DNA of 64,000 bases, from the NCBI GenBank assembly GCA_002292285.1, contig DBBP01000027.1, forward strand, positions 107,298 to 171,297, read 5' to 3'. This document shows positions 27,023-35,503 of the stretch, piece after piece. Positions within the stretch are counted from its first letter, which is position 1; every line of letters begins with the position of its first letter. Below the pieces are notes generated by a model. It was not told the DNA's origin, did no database searches, and worked only from the letters and a program-made list of their open reading frames with translations. Both the position numbers and the translations under genes were made by a program. The DNA comes from Proteobacteria bacterium UBA981. Lineage in GTDB: Bacteria > Pseudomonadota > Gammaproteobacteria > Ga0077536.

Positions 27023-27475
27023 ATGGCTTTACCGACAACTGGCACGCAGGCACCTGCCTTCAGCCTGCCGAATACCGATAGCAAGAGCGTCTCTCTGGAC
27101 GATTTCTCCGGCCGTTACGTGCTGTTATGGTGGTATCCGAAAGCCGATACACCAGGCTGAACTATCGAAGGCAAAGGGTTCCGTGATCGAATCCAGGACT
27201 TCAACGACAACAACGCAGCTATTGTCGGCGTGAGTTGTGACCCGGTGGCAGCAAATCGAGCTTTCAGAGAGAAATTCGACTTCCCTTACGATTTGCTCAG
27301 CGACGAAGACATGAGTATGTCCATCGCCTACGGCGCCGCCAGCGCCGATGCAGCCCGCAGCGCACGCGTATCGGTGCTGATTGGCCCAGATGGCAAAGTC
27401 GCCGCCACTTACGCGACAGTATCTCCGGCCGAACACCCGGATGCGGTGCTGGCGGATTTGAAGGGGCTCACCTGA
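27023..27475 (+). CDS. Peroxiredoxin with in-frame TGA at the peroxidatic cysteine (candidate selenoprotein)
   Basis: A 150-codon AhpC/TSA-type (Bcp-like) peroxiredoxin if the TGA at 27158-27160 is read through. The reading frame is otherwise intact. Before the TGA comes MALPTTGTQAPAFSLPNTD, then YVLLWWYPKADTPG; after it TIEGKGFRDRIQDF and on to GPDGKVAATYATVSPAEHPD and a normal stop. The family motif is ADTPGCT, so codon 46 is exactly the peroxidatic cysteine. Selenocysteine at this site is known in other peroxiredoxins. A second cysteine is in GVSCDP. No ribosome-site or frameshift problem is seen. The alternative is a simple TGC/TGT to TGA nonsense mutation. No selA, selB, selC or selD is in the window. 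An ordinary gene caller would report only 27230-27475. Confidence 0.82.
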
Positions 27476-27649
27476 GGGTAAGCAGGTGTCCTGAACGCAG
27501 GACGCAGGCGTCCTCGTGAGTGCACCGCATAACAGGCAGTGACGTGAGCAGCAGTAACGCTATAATCCTCCCACCAAAGGGAAGGCGCTGGGGCATCTGC
27601 GTGATCGCACGAGCTTCGATATCAACGACCGACACGAGTGACAACGACC

Positions 27650-27997
27650 ATGAGCGATGACGACGAAGACGACGCCGACAAAACTCAAATCTTCCTGCCT
27701 GGCGGCGCCAGTCCCAAGCCCCCTGCCCATGCGGCACCACCAGCGCCCCAGGCCTCGCGCGCTCCAAGCTCTGAGACGACTGCGGTTGATTTCGACATCA
27801 CCGCGGGCATGGACACCGACACGACCGCTCCGGCAGCGACCCCCGCACCGGCGCAGGACAACGCGAACGCTGCCGCTGCCGCAATAAAAGCTCGCGCTAA
27901 ACCAGCCGCTCGACCGCCTCAGCCAGAGTCGTCGAGTATGACCACCATATTAGTGGTGATCATTATCGTGGCTATCGGATACATCCTGCTGCGCTAG
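27650..27997 (+). CDS. Acidic, proline/alanine-rich tail-anchored protein with FHA-target-like motif
   Basis: A 115-residue protein of unknown function. It starts MSDDDEDDADKTQIFLPGG, an acidic stretch with a Thr-Gln-Ile-Phe core that resembles phosphothreonine sites recognised by FHA domains. A low-complexity Ala/Pro/Thr linker (residues 20-90) follows, and a single C-terminal hydrophobic helix (TTILVVIIIVAIGYILL) ends the chain two residues later. The layout predicts a tail-anchored inner-membrane protein with a flexible cytoplasmic arm. The ATG at 27650 follows a GAC-rich stretch without a strong ribosome site. No kinase or FHA gene is nearby. Confidence 0.65.
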   Translation: MSDDDEDDADKTQIFLPGGASPKPPAHAAPPAPQASRAPSSETTAVDFDITAGMDTDTTAPAATPAPAQDNANAAAAAIKARAKPAARPPQPESSSMTTILVVIIIVAIGYILLR

Positions 27998-28103
27998 CCC
28001 TGTTCCACAAGCGCCTGACTCAGGCGCTCGGAATGTCTCAATGTCCGTCGCATGGTTGCCGTACGGTATGTCCGCCTACACGCTGGGGTACCCTCGGCCG
28101 CGT

Positions 28104-28883
28104 TCAGTTCAGACCGGCAAGAAATTCGCTGACATGACTGTCAAATATTCCCGGCTGCTCAGCGTAGGGCCAGTGACCCGCCTGCTCGATGATTTTGAGC
28201 GTGCAATCAGCCATGCGCTCCTCGAAGAACGTGTGATTGCGTAATGGCGTCAGTTGATCTTCGCGACCACAAATCGCCAGGGTCGGTACATCGATAGTCG
28301 CCACGCGGGACATAAAGTCGCAGGTGTCGTCCGCTATCCAATCCTTCACCGTCACTTCCGCTCGGCAATCTGCAGTGAGTTGACGAACCCCCTCGACGAT
28401 ACTGTCTGGTGTCGAGGCGGCAAATCCAAGCCGCGGGTTGGTTGGTGCATCGCGGGTACCTTGTGCAATAGCCCGCGCGCCACGGATGATCTCCGGGGCG
28501 ACTCGCAAGCGCGCCCCGGTATCGATGAGCATTAGGGCTTGCACGAGTTCCGCGTCGTAAATCGCCAGCGCGAGCGCAATACCGCCACCGAGCGAATGTC
28601 CGGCGACAACGCAGCGGTCCCAGCCGAGATCATGAATCAGTCCGGCACAAATCGCCGCATGGTCGGCGACCCCGCGGAACCCATTCCCAGCAGAAGCGCC
28701 ATGACCAGGCAGATCAATCGCAACCACTTCATGGTCACTACCTAACACGTCCATATGCCGTTCAAAAACGCGGCCGTTACAACCGGTACCGTGAATGTAT
28801 AACACCCGCTGGCGGCCCAGCCCTGCGGCAGGTTTTCGCGTCAGATAGTGAATCTCTGTTTCTTCGATAATCGTGACTGGCAT
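28104..28883 (-). CDS. Alpha/beta hydrolase
   Basis: A 259-residue serine hydrolase. YIHGTGCNGRVF forms the oxyanion-hole region, VVAGHSLGGGIAL holds the nucleophile Ser, ICGREDQLTP the acid, and QAGHWPYAEQP the catalytic His: a complete triad. Similar enzymes cleave esters, lactones or C-C bonds in aromatic degradation. I use the ATG at 28883, which begins the conserved part; a GTG at 28991 would add 36 weakly conserved residues, and neither has a clear ribosome site. Substrate is unknown. Confidence 0.85.
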   Translation of the reverse strand: MPVTIIEETEIHYLTRKPAAGLGRQRVLYIHGTGCNGRVFERHMDVLGSDHEVVAIDLPGHGASAGNGFRGVADHAAICAGLIHDLGWDRCVVAGHSLGGGIALALAIYDAELVQALMLIDTGARLRVAPEIIRGARAIAQGTRDAPTNPRLGFAASTPDSIVEGVRQLTADCRAEVTVKDWIADDTCDFMSRVATIDVPTLAICGREDQLTPLRNHTFFEERMADCTLKIIEQAGHWPYAEQPGIFDSHVSEFLAGLN

Positions 28884-29068
28884 GCGTATAACCAACTTGA
28901 ATAAATCAGCGCCACTCGTGCACGAGTCAGCGTCCTTCAATGGTGCCGCATGTGCCAGATATGCGCCACCCGACCATGCACCAGCGATCACCAGGATAGG
29001 ATACCGACCCCAAAAACGAGCCGGACTCGAAGGGCGACATAACGTGTCGTGCGGCTGTGCTGCATGTG

Positions 29069-29319
29069 ATGGGTTCGTCTCTCCCTTGCGCAGAGTCGAA
29101 ACCGATTGTCGTCATGGAAATCGAACTTGATGTACCTGACGCCGGTGGAATGTTGATCAAGATTGCCGCTACAGAATTGAGTCACTCGGACTTGTCTGTC
29201 GAGAACAGCTCGCGGTGGACGAACTGATGAGCGCCAAAATCAGCCTGGACAGAGTCAACGAAGACTTTGACAAGCTCACTTCGGGCGAAACAGTCCCACA
29301 GCTCATCTGGTTTGGCTAA
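29069..29319 (+). pseudogene. Internally deleted zinc-dependent alcohol dehydrogenase remnant
   Basis: The first part (29069 to about 29210) encodes an ADH N terminus: ESKPIVVMEIELDVPDAG, then MLIKIAATELSHSDLSVEN, matching the GroES-like domain up to the usual LCHSDL zinc loop, with Ser in place of the zinc-ligand Cys. The second part, in another frame from about 29213, is an ADH C terminus: VDELMSAKISLDRVNEDFD then KLTSGETVPQLIWFG and a stop at 29319. Roughly 280 central residues, including the nucleotide-binding domain, are missing. The first frame runs into a stop at 29225. This is a decayed gene, not a functional small protein. Confidence 0.8.
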
Positions 29320-29388
29320 TACGCCACTGAAAAAATCCCTGGGCCGCACGCTAACTACGTCAGCCACCCCGCTAGAGGCGGTTGATCG

Positions 29389-30993
29389 CTATCGCTGACT
29401 GATCAGATAGGTAGCGAGAAACGCTTCGAGCCGGGCACCGTCTTCGAGCGGGCAACGATAGCCGATATACCCATCCGGGCGGATGAGAACGAACTCTCCT
29501 GCCGAGCTCGTATTCAGCAACGAAGCTACCCGGCCATGCGGATCAGCGATCGGCAATATTCCCGACCACGGATGCGGTATGTCAGGCGCGATCAATTCGA
29601 CGCGAACCGACCACGGATAGCGGGCACTCAGCGCCACGGCAACCTCGGTTGCGCTGCCAAGCGCTTCGTCGCTGCATACCGGTAAGACGATGAGTAAGGT
29701 ATAGCGGGTATGTGCGATCAGTTGATGGAGTCGCAGATGTGGAGAGATCTCGGTGTCCGGCAGGCGGTCGCCAATGGCGGGCTCGTAATCGGAGCGCGTG
29801 CCGTCCGGCACCTCAATCAGGTCGCGATAGTTGTAACTCAGCCCGGATATACGCGCGACCGCATCGTCCTGCCAGCCGTCGGTTTGCGTCAAGGCCATGC
29901 GTTCTTCGAGGCCGCCGCCATGCGAGAGAATGATTTCGTGTACAGCCGTACTGCCGGCGATTACTTGCTCGGTAACCGGCTCACGTTCACGCTCATAAGT
30001 GTCGAGTAATTCCGGGCGCGCGCGCTCGTCGATCACCAGCGCAAGCTTCCACGCCAGATTGTAGGCATCCTGCAGACAAACGTTCCAGCCCTGGCCGCCG
30101 GCAACCGAGTGTACGTGCGCAGATTCACCACACAGAAACACATGGCCTTTACGATAGGTATCTGCCTTGCGGATCCAAATCTCCCAGGTCGTTTTCCAGT
30201 CCGGCTCACCGATCTCGACGTCCGGGAGGTGCAGTTTGACGATTGGCGAAATCAAATCTTGCTGCTCGATCTCGCTGACATCACCCTGCGCGCTGACTAA
30301 AACGCGATGATTCGGACCCGACAACTTACCGATCATCAGAAAGGTGTCTTTGCTGATGTGGTAGTGCAATAGATGATCAGTGCCGGAAAAGTTTCCCAAC
30401 TGAACGTCGATCATCTGCATAACCAACCCGTCGTATTCGGAGCCCTCATATTTAAACTCGAGCGCCTCGCGCACCGGGCTATGAATACCATCGCACCCAA
30501 TCACCCACAACGGGCGAATGGTTTCCGTCCCGGTACCCGCACTTCCGCTGCGTTGCACAGTAACCGTGACCTGATTATTGCTGTCCTGCTCAATGGCGGT
30601 CAGCTCCGTGTCCCATTCAATCGCCAGCCCCAGATCATGCTCGAGATGATCGCGCAGGATTTTCTCGGTTTCGTTCTGATTGAACATGCACACGTAGGGA
30701 TAGCGAGTCGGTAGCCGTGTGTAGTCGAGATTTGGCTTCATGTCGCTACCGAGAAAATTGAACTGGTAGCCGTCATTGCGTACGCCGCCATGCAGGAAGC
30801 GTTCAACGACCCCCATATCTTCCAGAATCTCAAGGGTACGGGCGTGCACGGTAATCGCGCGCGACGTATCCGACGGGCCGCTGCGTCGCTCGATAATGCG
30901 ACACTCAATCTGGCGGCGGCGGAGTTCAATAGCGAACGCAAGGCCGGTCGGCCCGGCGCCTACGATCAATACTGCGGGTTGCGATGTACTCAT
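29389..30993 (-). CDS. FAD-dependent monooxygenase, phenol-hydroxylase/PheA-TfdB type
   Basis: A 534-residue flavoprotein hydroxylase. The dinucleotide motif is VLIVGAGPTGLAFAIELRRR (residues 8-27), the DG motif is GCDGIHSPVR, and the second FAD motif is FLCGESAHVHSVAGGQGWN, with Glu where most relatives have Asp (GDAAH). The C-terminal 170 residues are the thioredoxin-like domain of this family. It should hydroxylate an aromatic or polyketide-like substrate using NAD(P)H and O2. The ATG at 30993 has AGGAG seven bases upstream. It follows the luciferase-like gene at 31050, 56 bases away in the same direction, so the two oxygenases are probably co-transcribed. Confidence 0.9.
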   Translation of the reverse strand: MSTSQPAVLIVGAGPTGLAFAIELRRRQIECRIIERRSGPSDTSRAITVHARTLEILEDMGVVERFLHGGVRNDGYQFNFLGSDMKPNLDYTRLPTRYPYVCMFNQNETEKILRDHLEHDLGLAIEWDTELTAIEQDSNNQVTVTVQRSGSAGTGTETIRPLWVIGCDGIHSPVREALEFKYEGSEYDGLVMQMIDVQLGNFSGTDHLLHYHISKDTFLMIGKLSGPNHRVLVSAQGDVSEIEQQDLISPIVKLHLPDVEIGEPDWKTTWEIWIRKADTYRKGHVFLCGESAHVHSVAGGQGWNVCLQDAYNLAWKLALVIDERARPELLDTYEREREPVTEQVIAGSTAVHEIILSHGGGLEERMALTQTDGWQDDAVARISGLSYNYRDLIEVPDGTRSDYEPAIGDRLPDTEISPHLRLHQLIAHTRYTLLIVLPVCSDEALGSATEVAVALSARYPWSVRVELIAPDIPHPWSGILPIADPHGRVASLLNTSSAGEFVLIRPDGYIGYRCPLEDGARLEAFLATYLISQR

Positions 30994-31049
30994 GCCAGTG
31001 CTCCTGGTCGTGGCGGTGCTGTTGTTGTCGCGGCTACGCTCGCGGTCGC

Positions 31050-31946
31050 TCAAGTTTGTAACGGCAGAACGGCGTCGGCGAGCCAGCGAAGATCATCCTG
31101 CCACACTTCAGGCGCGTTCTCGCCAGCCATTGTTCGCACCACAAACTTGCTCAAGCCCGCATCTTGATGGGCCTCGATGAGTTGCTTCAAGTGCACGTCA
31201 CCCACGGCCACAACCTCGCTTAGATCGCGATCCTCGCGCCGCACGCGTAGCGCCGCAACGGCGGATTCCGGCGGTGCTTGTCGCGCGCAGGGAATACTGA
31301 TTCCAAAATGTTCGGCATCTACTTCACGTCCGAACTCAACAGCGTGGCGCTCAATCGTGACGCGCGCACGTTCGGCTTCCAACGGCGTTATCACTGACGT
31401 CAGCCAGCCATCTGCGATGCGTGCAACTCGCTTCAAAGCTGCCGGTGCCTTACCACCTAACCAAACCTCGAGCGGTTGTTGGGCCGGCAAAGGTTCCAGA
31501 GCTATCCCTTCAAACGTCAAACCGCAGCACTCCTGTGTGACAGTTTCCCCGGCCCACCAACGCCGCATCAATGTGATCATGTCGTCCACGATCTGACCGC
31601 GGTTAGCAGTGGGGTAACCCAGCGCTGCACGCTCGGCTGGTGCACCCAACCCCGGTACAAAGGACAACAACAGACGCCCGTGAGACATGCGGTCGAGCTG
31701 CGCGAGTTGCTTCGCGAGCCACAACGGATTGCGCCCAAGCGGCACAATGTTGGCACCAAGTTTCAATTTACTCGTCACCGCAGCGGCGTAAGTCAGGCTC
31801 AAAATCGGATCACCGAACGCACCGAGCGGAATATCCGACAACCAGACCGTGTCGAAGCCGAGGTGTTCACATTCGCTCAGGTAATCTCCAAGCACATCCT
31901 CATGCAGAGCAGAAGACGGCGGCGACACAGCAATTCGTGTTTTCAT
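31050..31946 (-). CDS. LLM-class flavin-dependent oxidoreductase (luciferase-like), third copy
   Basis: A 298-residue luciferase-superfamily protein, shorter than the other two in the window. CEHLGFDTVWLSDIPLGAFGDP and KLKLGANIVPLGRNPLWLAKQ are the N-terminal barrel blocks; HGRLLLSFVPGLGAPAERA is the flavin-phosphate region; LEVWLGGKAPAALKRVARIADGW is typical of the F420-type (TIGR03619-like) branch. It lies directly upstream of an FAD monooxygenase, suggesting a two-oxygenase catabolic unit. Cofactor and substrate cannot be fixed from sequence. Confidence 0.85.
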   Translation of the reverse strand: MKTRIAVSPPSSALHEDVLGDYLSECEHLGFDTVWLSDIPLGAFGDPILSLTYAAAVTSKLKLGANIVPLGRNPLWLAKQLAQLDRMSHGRLLLSFVPGLGAPAERAALGYPTANRGQIVDDMITLMRRWWAGETVTQECCGLTFEGIALEPLPAQQPLEVWLGGKAPAALKRVARIADGWLTSVITPLEAERARVTIERHAVEFGREVDAEHFGISIPCARQAPPESAVAALRVRREDRDLSEVVAVGDVHLKQLIEAHQDAGLSKFVVRTMAGENAPEVWQDDLRWLADAVLPLQT

Positions 31947-32060
31947 CGGCTCATGATAAACGTAATTGGACGAGCCGCGTCGCGCACTGGCGAGCCGGGT
32001 AGATGATTGGGTTATGCTCCTCTACCGACCGTACATATCGCATCTCAAGGAGCAAAAACA

Positions 32061-32822
32061 GTGACGACATTGACCGACAAAATAATTCTGGTCACCGGCG
32101 GCAGCACCGGCATCGGCCGCGCAACAGCAACTATTCTCGCCAAGGCTGGAGCGAGTGTCGTTGTGGCCGACGTGCAAGACAAAGAGGGCGAGATGACCTG
32201 CGCAAACATCGTCGAAGCCGGTGGCAAAGCTGAATATCACCACGTCGATGTCGCCGATTACGACGCTGTTAGAGCGCTGGTGAAGGGCATTGCATCGACT
32301 CACGGGCGACTCGACGGCGCATTCAATAATGCGGGCATCGAAGGTCCGACTGCGAAAATTATGGATGTCGCGGTGGCGGATTGGGATCGCGTCATTCGCG
32401 TCAATCTGACCGGCGTATTCATTTGTATGAAATGCGCAATCGAGCAAATGGCCACGCAAGACGAGGGCGGAAGCATCGTGAGTACAGCCTCGGCTGCCGG
32501 ACTCATCGGCATACCTGGTGCGGCGAGTTATAACGCGTCAAAACATGGCGTGGTCGGGCTAACTAAAACGGTCGCGCTGGAATACGCCTCGCGCAACATT
32601 CGCGTGAATGCGGTGTGCCCAGGCTTCATTGAAACGCCCATGCTCAATCGGGTCACAGACGCAAGTGTAAAAATCCGCGATCAATTAATCTCGACAGTAC
32701 CGATGCGGCGGGTCGCACAACCTTCAGAGATTGGCGATGCGGTTGCCTGGCTGATGTCAGACACATCCAGTTACGTTACCGGGGTTGCGCTGCCGGTTGA
32801 TGGTGGTTGGGTTGCGCAGTAA
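32061..32822 (+). CDS. Short-chain dehydrogenase/reductase (FabG-like)
   Basis: A 253-residue classical SDR: TGGSTGIG glycine motif (residues 12-19), NNAG near 90, catalytic Ser in STASAAG, YNASK for Tyr and Lys, and the PGFIETPM turn. The start is GTG at 32061, which has AAGGAG eight bases upstream; the frame is open to 32007 but without a ribosome site. It is divergent from the luciferase-like gene at 31946, so both could share a regulated spacer. Substrate is unknown; 3-oxoacyl or alcohol substrates are typical. Confidence 0.9.
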   Translation: MTTLTDKIILVTGGSTGIGRATATILAKAGASVVVADVQDKEGEMTCANIVEAGGKAEYHHVDVADYDAVRALVKGIASTHGRLDGAFNNAGIEGPTAKIMDVAVADWDRVIRVNLTGVFICMKCAIEQMATQDEGGSIVSTASAAGLIGIPGAASYNASKHGVVGLTKTVALEYASRNIRVNAVCPGFIETPMLNRVTDASVKIRDQLISTVPMRRVAQPSEIGDAVAWLMSDTSSYVTGVALPVDGGWVAQ

Positions 32823-32893
32823 ACGGGAAGATAGGCTGATTTGAGCCGGACTCATGATCGCGCGTGCGTACCTCGGCGTGTTGCACGCTCGTA

Positions 32894-33874
32894 TCAGCCG
32901 ATCGCATTGACCTGGGCAAGTACCGTATCAACGCTGATATCTGCGAGCACCCCGTTGGCGACGTCGCGCGCGTGAATGATGAACTGGTCACAATAAGGCG
33001 ATCTGAATTTCACCGAGTTGGTATGCCCGAACAGGGTGATTACCGGCTGCCCACCGGCGGCGAGCAAATGGCCACCGCCTGAATCGTTGGTCACCGACAG
33101 CGCCAGACGTTGAGCAAGGGCGATGGTCAGTAATGGCGACCCCGAATCCGTACCGCCACTGGCAAATTCGGGGAACAGGGCTTGCGGCACCTGCGCGCGG
33201 ATGGAATCGACCAGATCCGCTTCTTCGGGGCCAAGAAAGAATACCGGGGTGAAACCCCTTGATGCGATTTGGTCAGCGAGCGCGATGAATTTCTCGAATG
33301 GCCAGCGTTTACTCTGCCCGCCGGCACCAGGGCACAGGCCGAAATAGCGCGGCCCGGATGGCAGCAAGCTAGCGGCGAGTTCAACGTAAGCTGGCTTGAG
33401 GGGCATCGTTGTATCTGGAATCAGCGTGTGGCCACACGCGAGCGACATCAGGCAATTAAAGTGGTCGACAACAGAATCCTGCGGTGTTGCGGCACTCGGT
33501 CGTTCTGCTGAAAACAGAAAGCTGGCCGCTGGCGAGATAAATTTCGCCGCGTTCAGACGTCGCAATACCAGCGTTTCGCGCAGACGCGCTTCAGTTGACA
33601 CTACGACATCGTAGCGGCCACCGAAGTGCGCTGGAATCGCGCCGAACCAAGACAAACCGAAGCCGGTTTCGGCGTAAACCTTATCAATCAAACCGGCACT
33701 GAGTTCCTTAAGCCGGCCAGCGAACACCGAGGGGCGCCGGGCGGTCACCCAGGTGACGTGTGCATTCGGCGTTGCCGCTCGGAAGGCGCGTAGCGACGGC
33801 AGCTTCAACAGCGCGTCGCCGATGCGATCGCCGGTAACGTGGACTAGAACTTTCTGTGGGCCCGGGTCTGTCAT
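32894..33874 (-). CDS. Glycosyltransferase family 9 (heptosyltransferase-like)
   Basis: A 326-residue GT-B enzyme. VLVHVTGDRIGDALLKLPSLRA is the family N terminus, FGLCPGAGGQSKRWPFEKFIALA is the GAGG.KRWP donor-site motif of ADP-heptose transferases, and SVTNDSGGGHLLAAGGQPVITLFG is the C-terminal phosphate loop. It should add a heptose or similar sugar to a lipopolysaccharide core or related glycan at the cytoplasmic membrane. An ATG at 33874 begins the conserved part; a GTG at 33916 is possible. It lies downstream of the DUF6165 and FkbM genes, forming a small glycan cluster. Confidence 0.88.
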   Translation of the reverse strand: MTDPGPQKVLVHVTGDRIGDALLKLPSLRAFRAATPNAHVTWVTARRPSVFAGRLKELSAGLIDKVYAETGFGLSWFGAIPAHFGGRYDVVVSTEARLRETLVLRRLNAAKFISPAASFLFSAERPSAATPQDSVVDHFNCLMSLACGHTLIPDTTMPLKPAYVELAASLLPSGPRYFGLCPGAGGQSKRWPFEKFIALADQIASRGFTPVFFLGPEEADLVDSIRAQVPQALFPEFASGGTDSGSPLLTIALAQRLALSVTNDSGGGHLLAAGGQPVITLFGHTNSVKFRSPYCDQFIIHARDVANGVLADISVDTVLAQVNAIG

Positions 33875-33974
33875 AGCGGCAACCGTGCTGCCCGTCCAAT
33901 GCACACGAGGCTGCACTCGAAATGAAGAGACGTCGCGCCGGTCGCTGCATGCTTGTTATCTGCTTGCGGCACAG

Positions 33975-34361
33975 CTAGTAGGGTGCGTAGTGCTTCTCTT
34001 CGACGATCGACGAGCCCAGCAATTCGTTCACACGCCGCTTTACCGCCGCACGGCGGTCATTCGTAATATAGACCTGACGCGCCAATTCGATGAACTGATC
34101 ATCGAAACGTCGTGCTGACTCATGCTTGCGGATGTGGTCTTCGATGTCCCACAGAATCTCATTAATCTCACGTAACTCACGACGCAGGTCGCGCAGATCA
34201 TCACGCTCGGAGTTTGTTTCGTTCCAACTTGCTTCCAGCGTAGACAACTCATGACGAATATTTTCCAGCTTGGCAACATCATCCACACGCTCGGATTTGA
34301 TCTCAAGAATGGTGATTTTGTCGAGCAGTTCGCCCGGAGAAACGCGGATCGTTATTTCCAT
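33975..34361 (-). CDS. DUF6165 family protein
   Basis: A 128-residue, highly charged helical protein that I recognise as DUF6165-like from its start (MEITIRVSPGELLDKITILEIKSERV) and the KLENIRHEL and EINEILWDIED blocks. Such proteins are commonly found among glycosyltransferase and LPS genes, often beside GT9 enzymes, as here. The biochemical function is unknown. No signal peptide or membrane segment is present. It sits between the FkbM gene (52 bases) and GT9 (100 bases) in the same direction. Confidence 0.8.
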   Translation of the reverse strand: MEITIRVSPGELLDKITILEIKSERVDDVAKLENIRHELSTLEASWNETNSERDDLRDLRRELREINEILWDIEDHIRKHESARRFDDQFIELARQVYITNDRRAAVKRRVNELLGSSIVEEKHYAPY

Positions 34362-34413
34362 AGCTGAGTATTGAATAGCATGTTGTGACCGTTAAGTTGA
34401 AACACGAGCGACG

Positions 34414-35241
34414 TCATCTTTGGCGACAATAAAGCCGATTACGCCCCGAGCCCATTGTGCGGATCTTCAGATCTTCGATAAGACCCAACTCACGCAGAGG
34501 GGTGACGAGACCCTGTTCAATGTCATCATCAGAGCGATGCTCTACTTCCATCATCACACTCTCGACGCCTGCCAGGGTCCGGCGTGCGCCACGCAAAATG
34601 TCCGGCTCCAGACCGTCGACATCAATCTTGATGTAAGTGGGCGCAGGCAGCCCAAATTTATCCACGAGTTCGTCAAGCGTGTAACAGGTGATCGCTTGTG
34701 AAAACCCGGGTGCCGCATCGTACTGCTGTGCAAACGACGCCCCGAGCGAGCTACCGCCGGCCCCGGATACGACCTGTTTAAGGTGCAGATGTTCCAAAGT
34801 CGTCGCGGCACCCAAAGCCAGGCATAAAGGACTAATACGATCGTCCATGGCATTCAGGGCGATGTGCTCTACCAGAGTCCCAAAGCTGAGGCCGTTCGGT
34901 TCGACTGCGATCACCCTGGTGGTCTTGTTCAGTGCGGCATACAGAGAAAATACGCCAATACTCGCCCCGATATCGAAGAATACTGCGTCGTTCGCAAAGC
35001 CGTCGATCCAGGCCAGAGTTTCCGGCTCGTCGCTAAAAAATCGTTCGGCCGCGCTCGCGCAATGAGCGCTGCGGTACGGATTGAGGAGCAAGGTTCCGCG
35101 CTGGCAACTTAGCCGCGCCGCGCCACTGTGCGATAAATCGTCGATGACTCGCGCATAGGTCCTGCTGCGCTGGCGCGAGCTGGTCAGAGCAGTCGTCATT
35201 TTGACCAGAGCGCCTGCAATTGCGGCGAGCTTTCGGCTCAT
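34414..35241 (-). CDS. FkbM-family methyltransferase
   Basis: A 275-residue SAM-dependent methyltransferase. VFFDIGASIGVFSLYAALN is the SAM-binding motif I, VIAVEPNG the acidic strand end, and YIKIDVDGLEPDILRGA the FkbM-specific motif. Members O-methylate sugars or polyketides. The frame extends to 35595, overlapping the ApbE gene, but the homologous part begins after MSRKLAAIAG at 35241. With DUF6165 and GT9 downstream it probably modifies a surface glycan. Confidence 0.85.
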   Translation of the reverse strand: MSRKLAAIAGALVKMTTALTSSRQRSRTYARVIDDLSHSGAARLSCQRGTLLLNPYRSAHCASAAERFFSDEPETLAWIDGFANDAVFFDIGASIGVFSLYAALNKTTRVIAVEPNGLSFGTLVEHIALNAMDDRISPLCLALGAATTLEHLHLKQVVSGAGGSSLGASFAQQYDAAPGFSQAITCYTLDELVDKFGLPAPTYIKIDVDGLEPDILRGARRTLAGVESVMMEVEHRSDDDIEQGLVTPLRELGLIEDLKIRTMGSGRNRLYCRQR

Positions 35242-35503
35242 CGATGTCGTGCCTGTGTGCGGTGGTGCCGGGGAAGCCCCGACGTGGGCGAGATTATAAC
35301 GAACCGGCAACCCATCGATTGCAGCGATAGACGGTCCGAAGTCCGCCTGCATCAAATTACCGACGACGCCGTGCCGCTGTTTGAGTCGAATGCTGAGAAA
35401 GATGTCACTCAACACGGCTTGCGGACCGACCGCGCTGGGCGCCGCGCAGTCGCATAGCTGGTGCGACGACCATCTTAGTCCGTCGACTCGGGTTCTTCCC
35501 CCC

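Noticed and set aside
27161..27190. A clear SECIS element after the TGA of the peroxiredoxin
   Set aside because: Only a short, interrupted stem can be drawn by hand, so I do not list it as a feature, although the selenoprotein hypothesis stands on the coding pattern.
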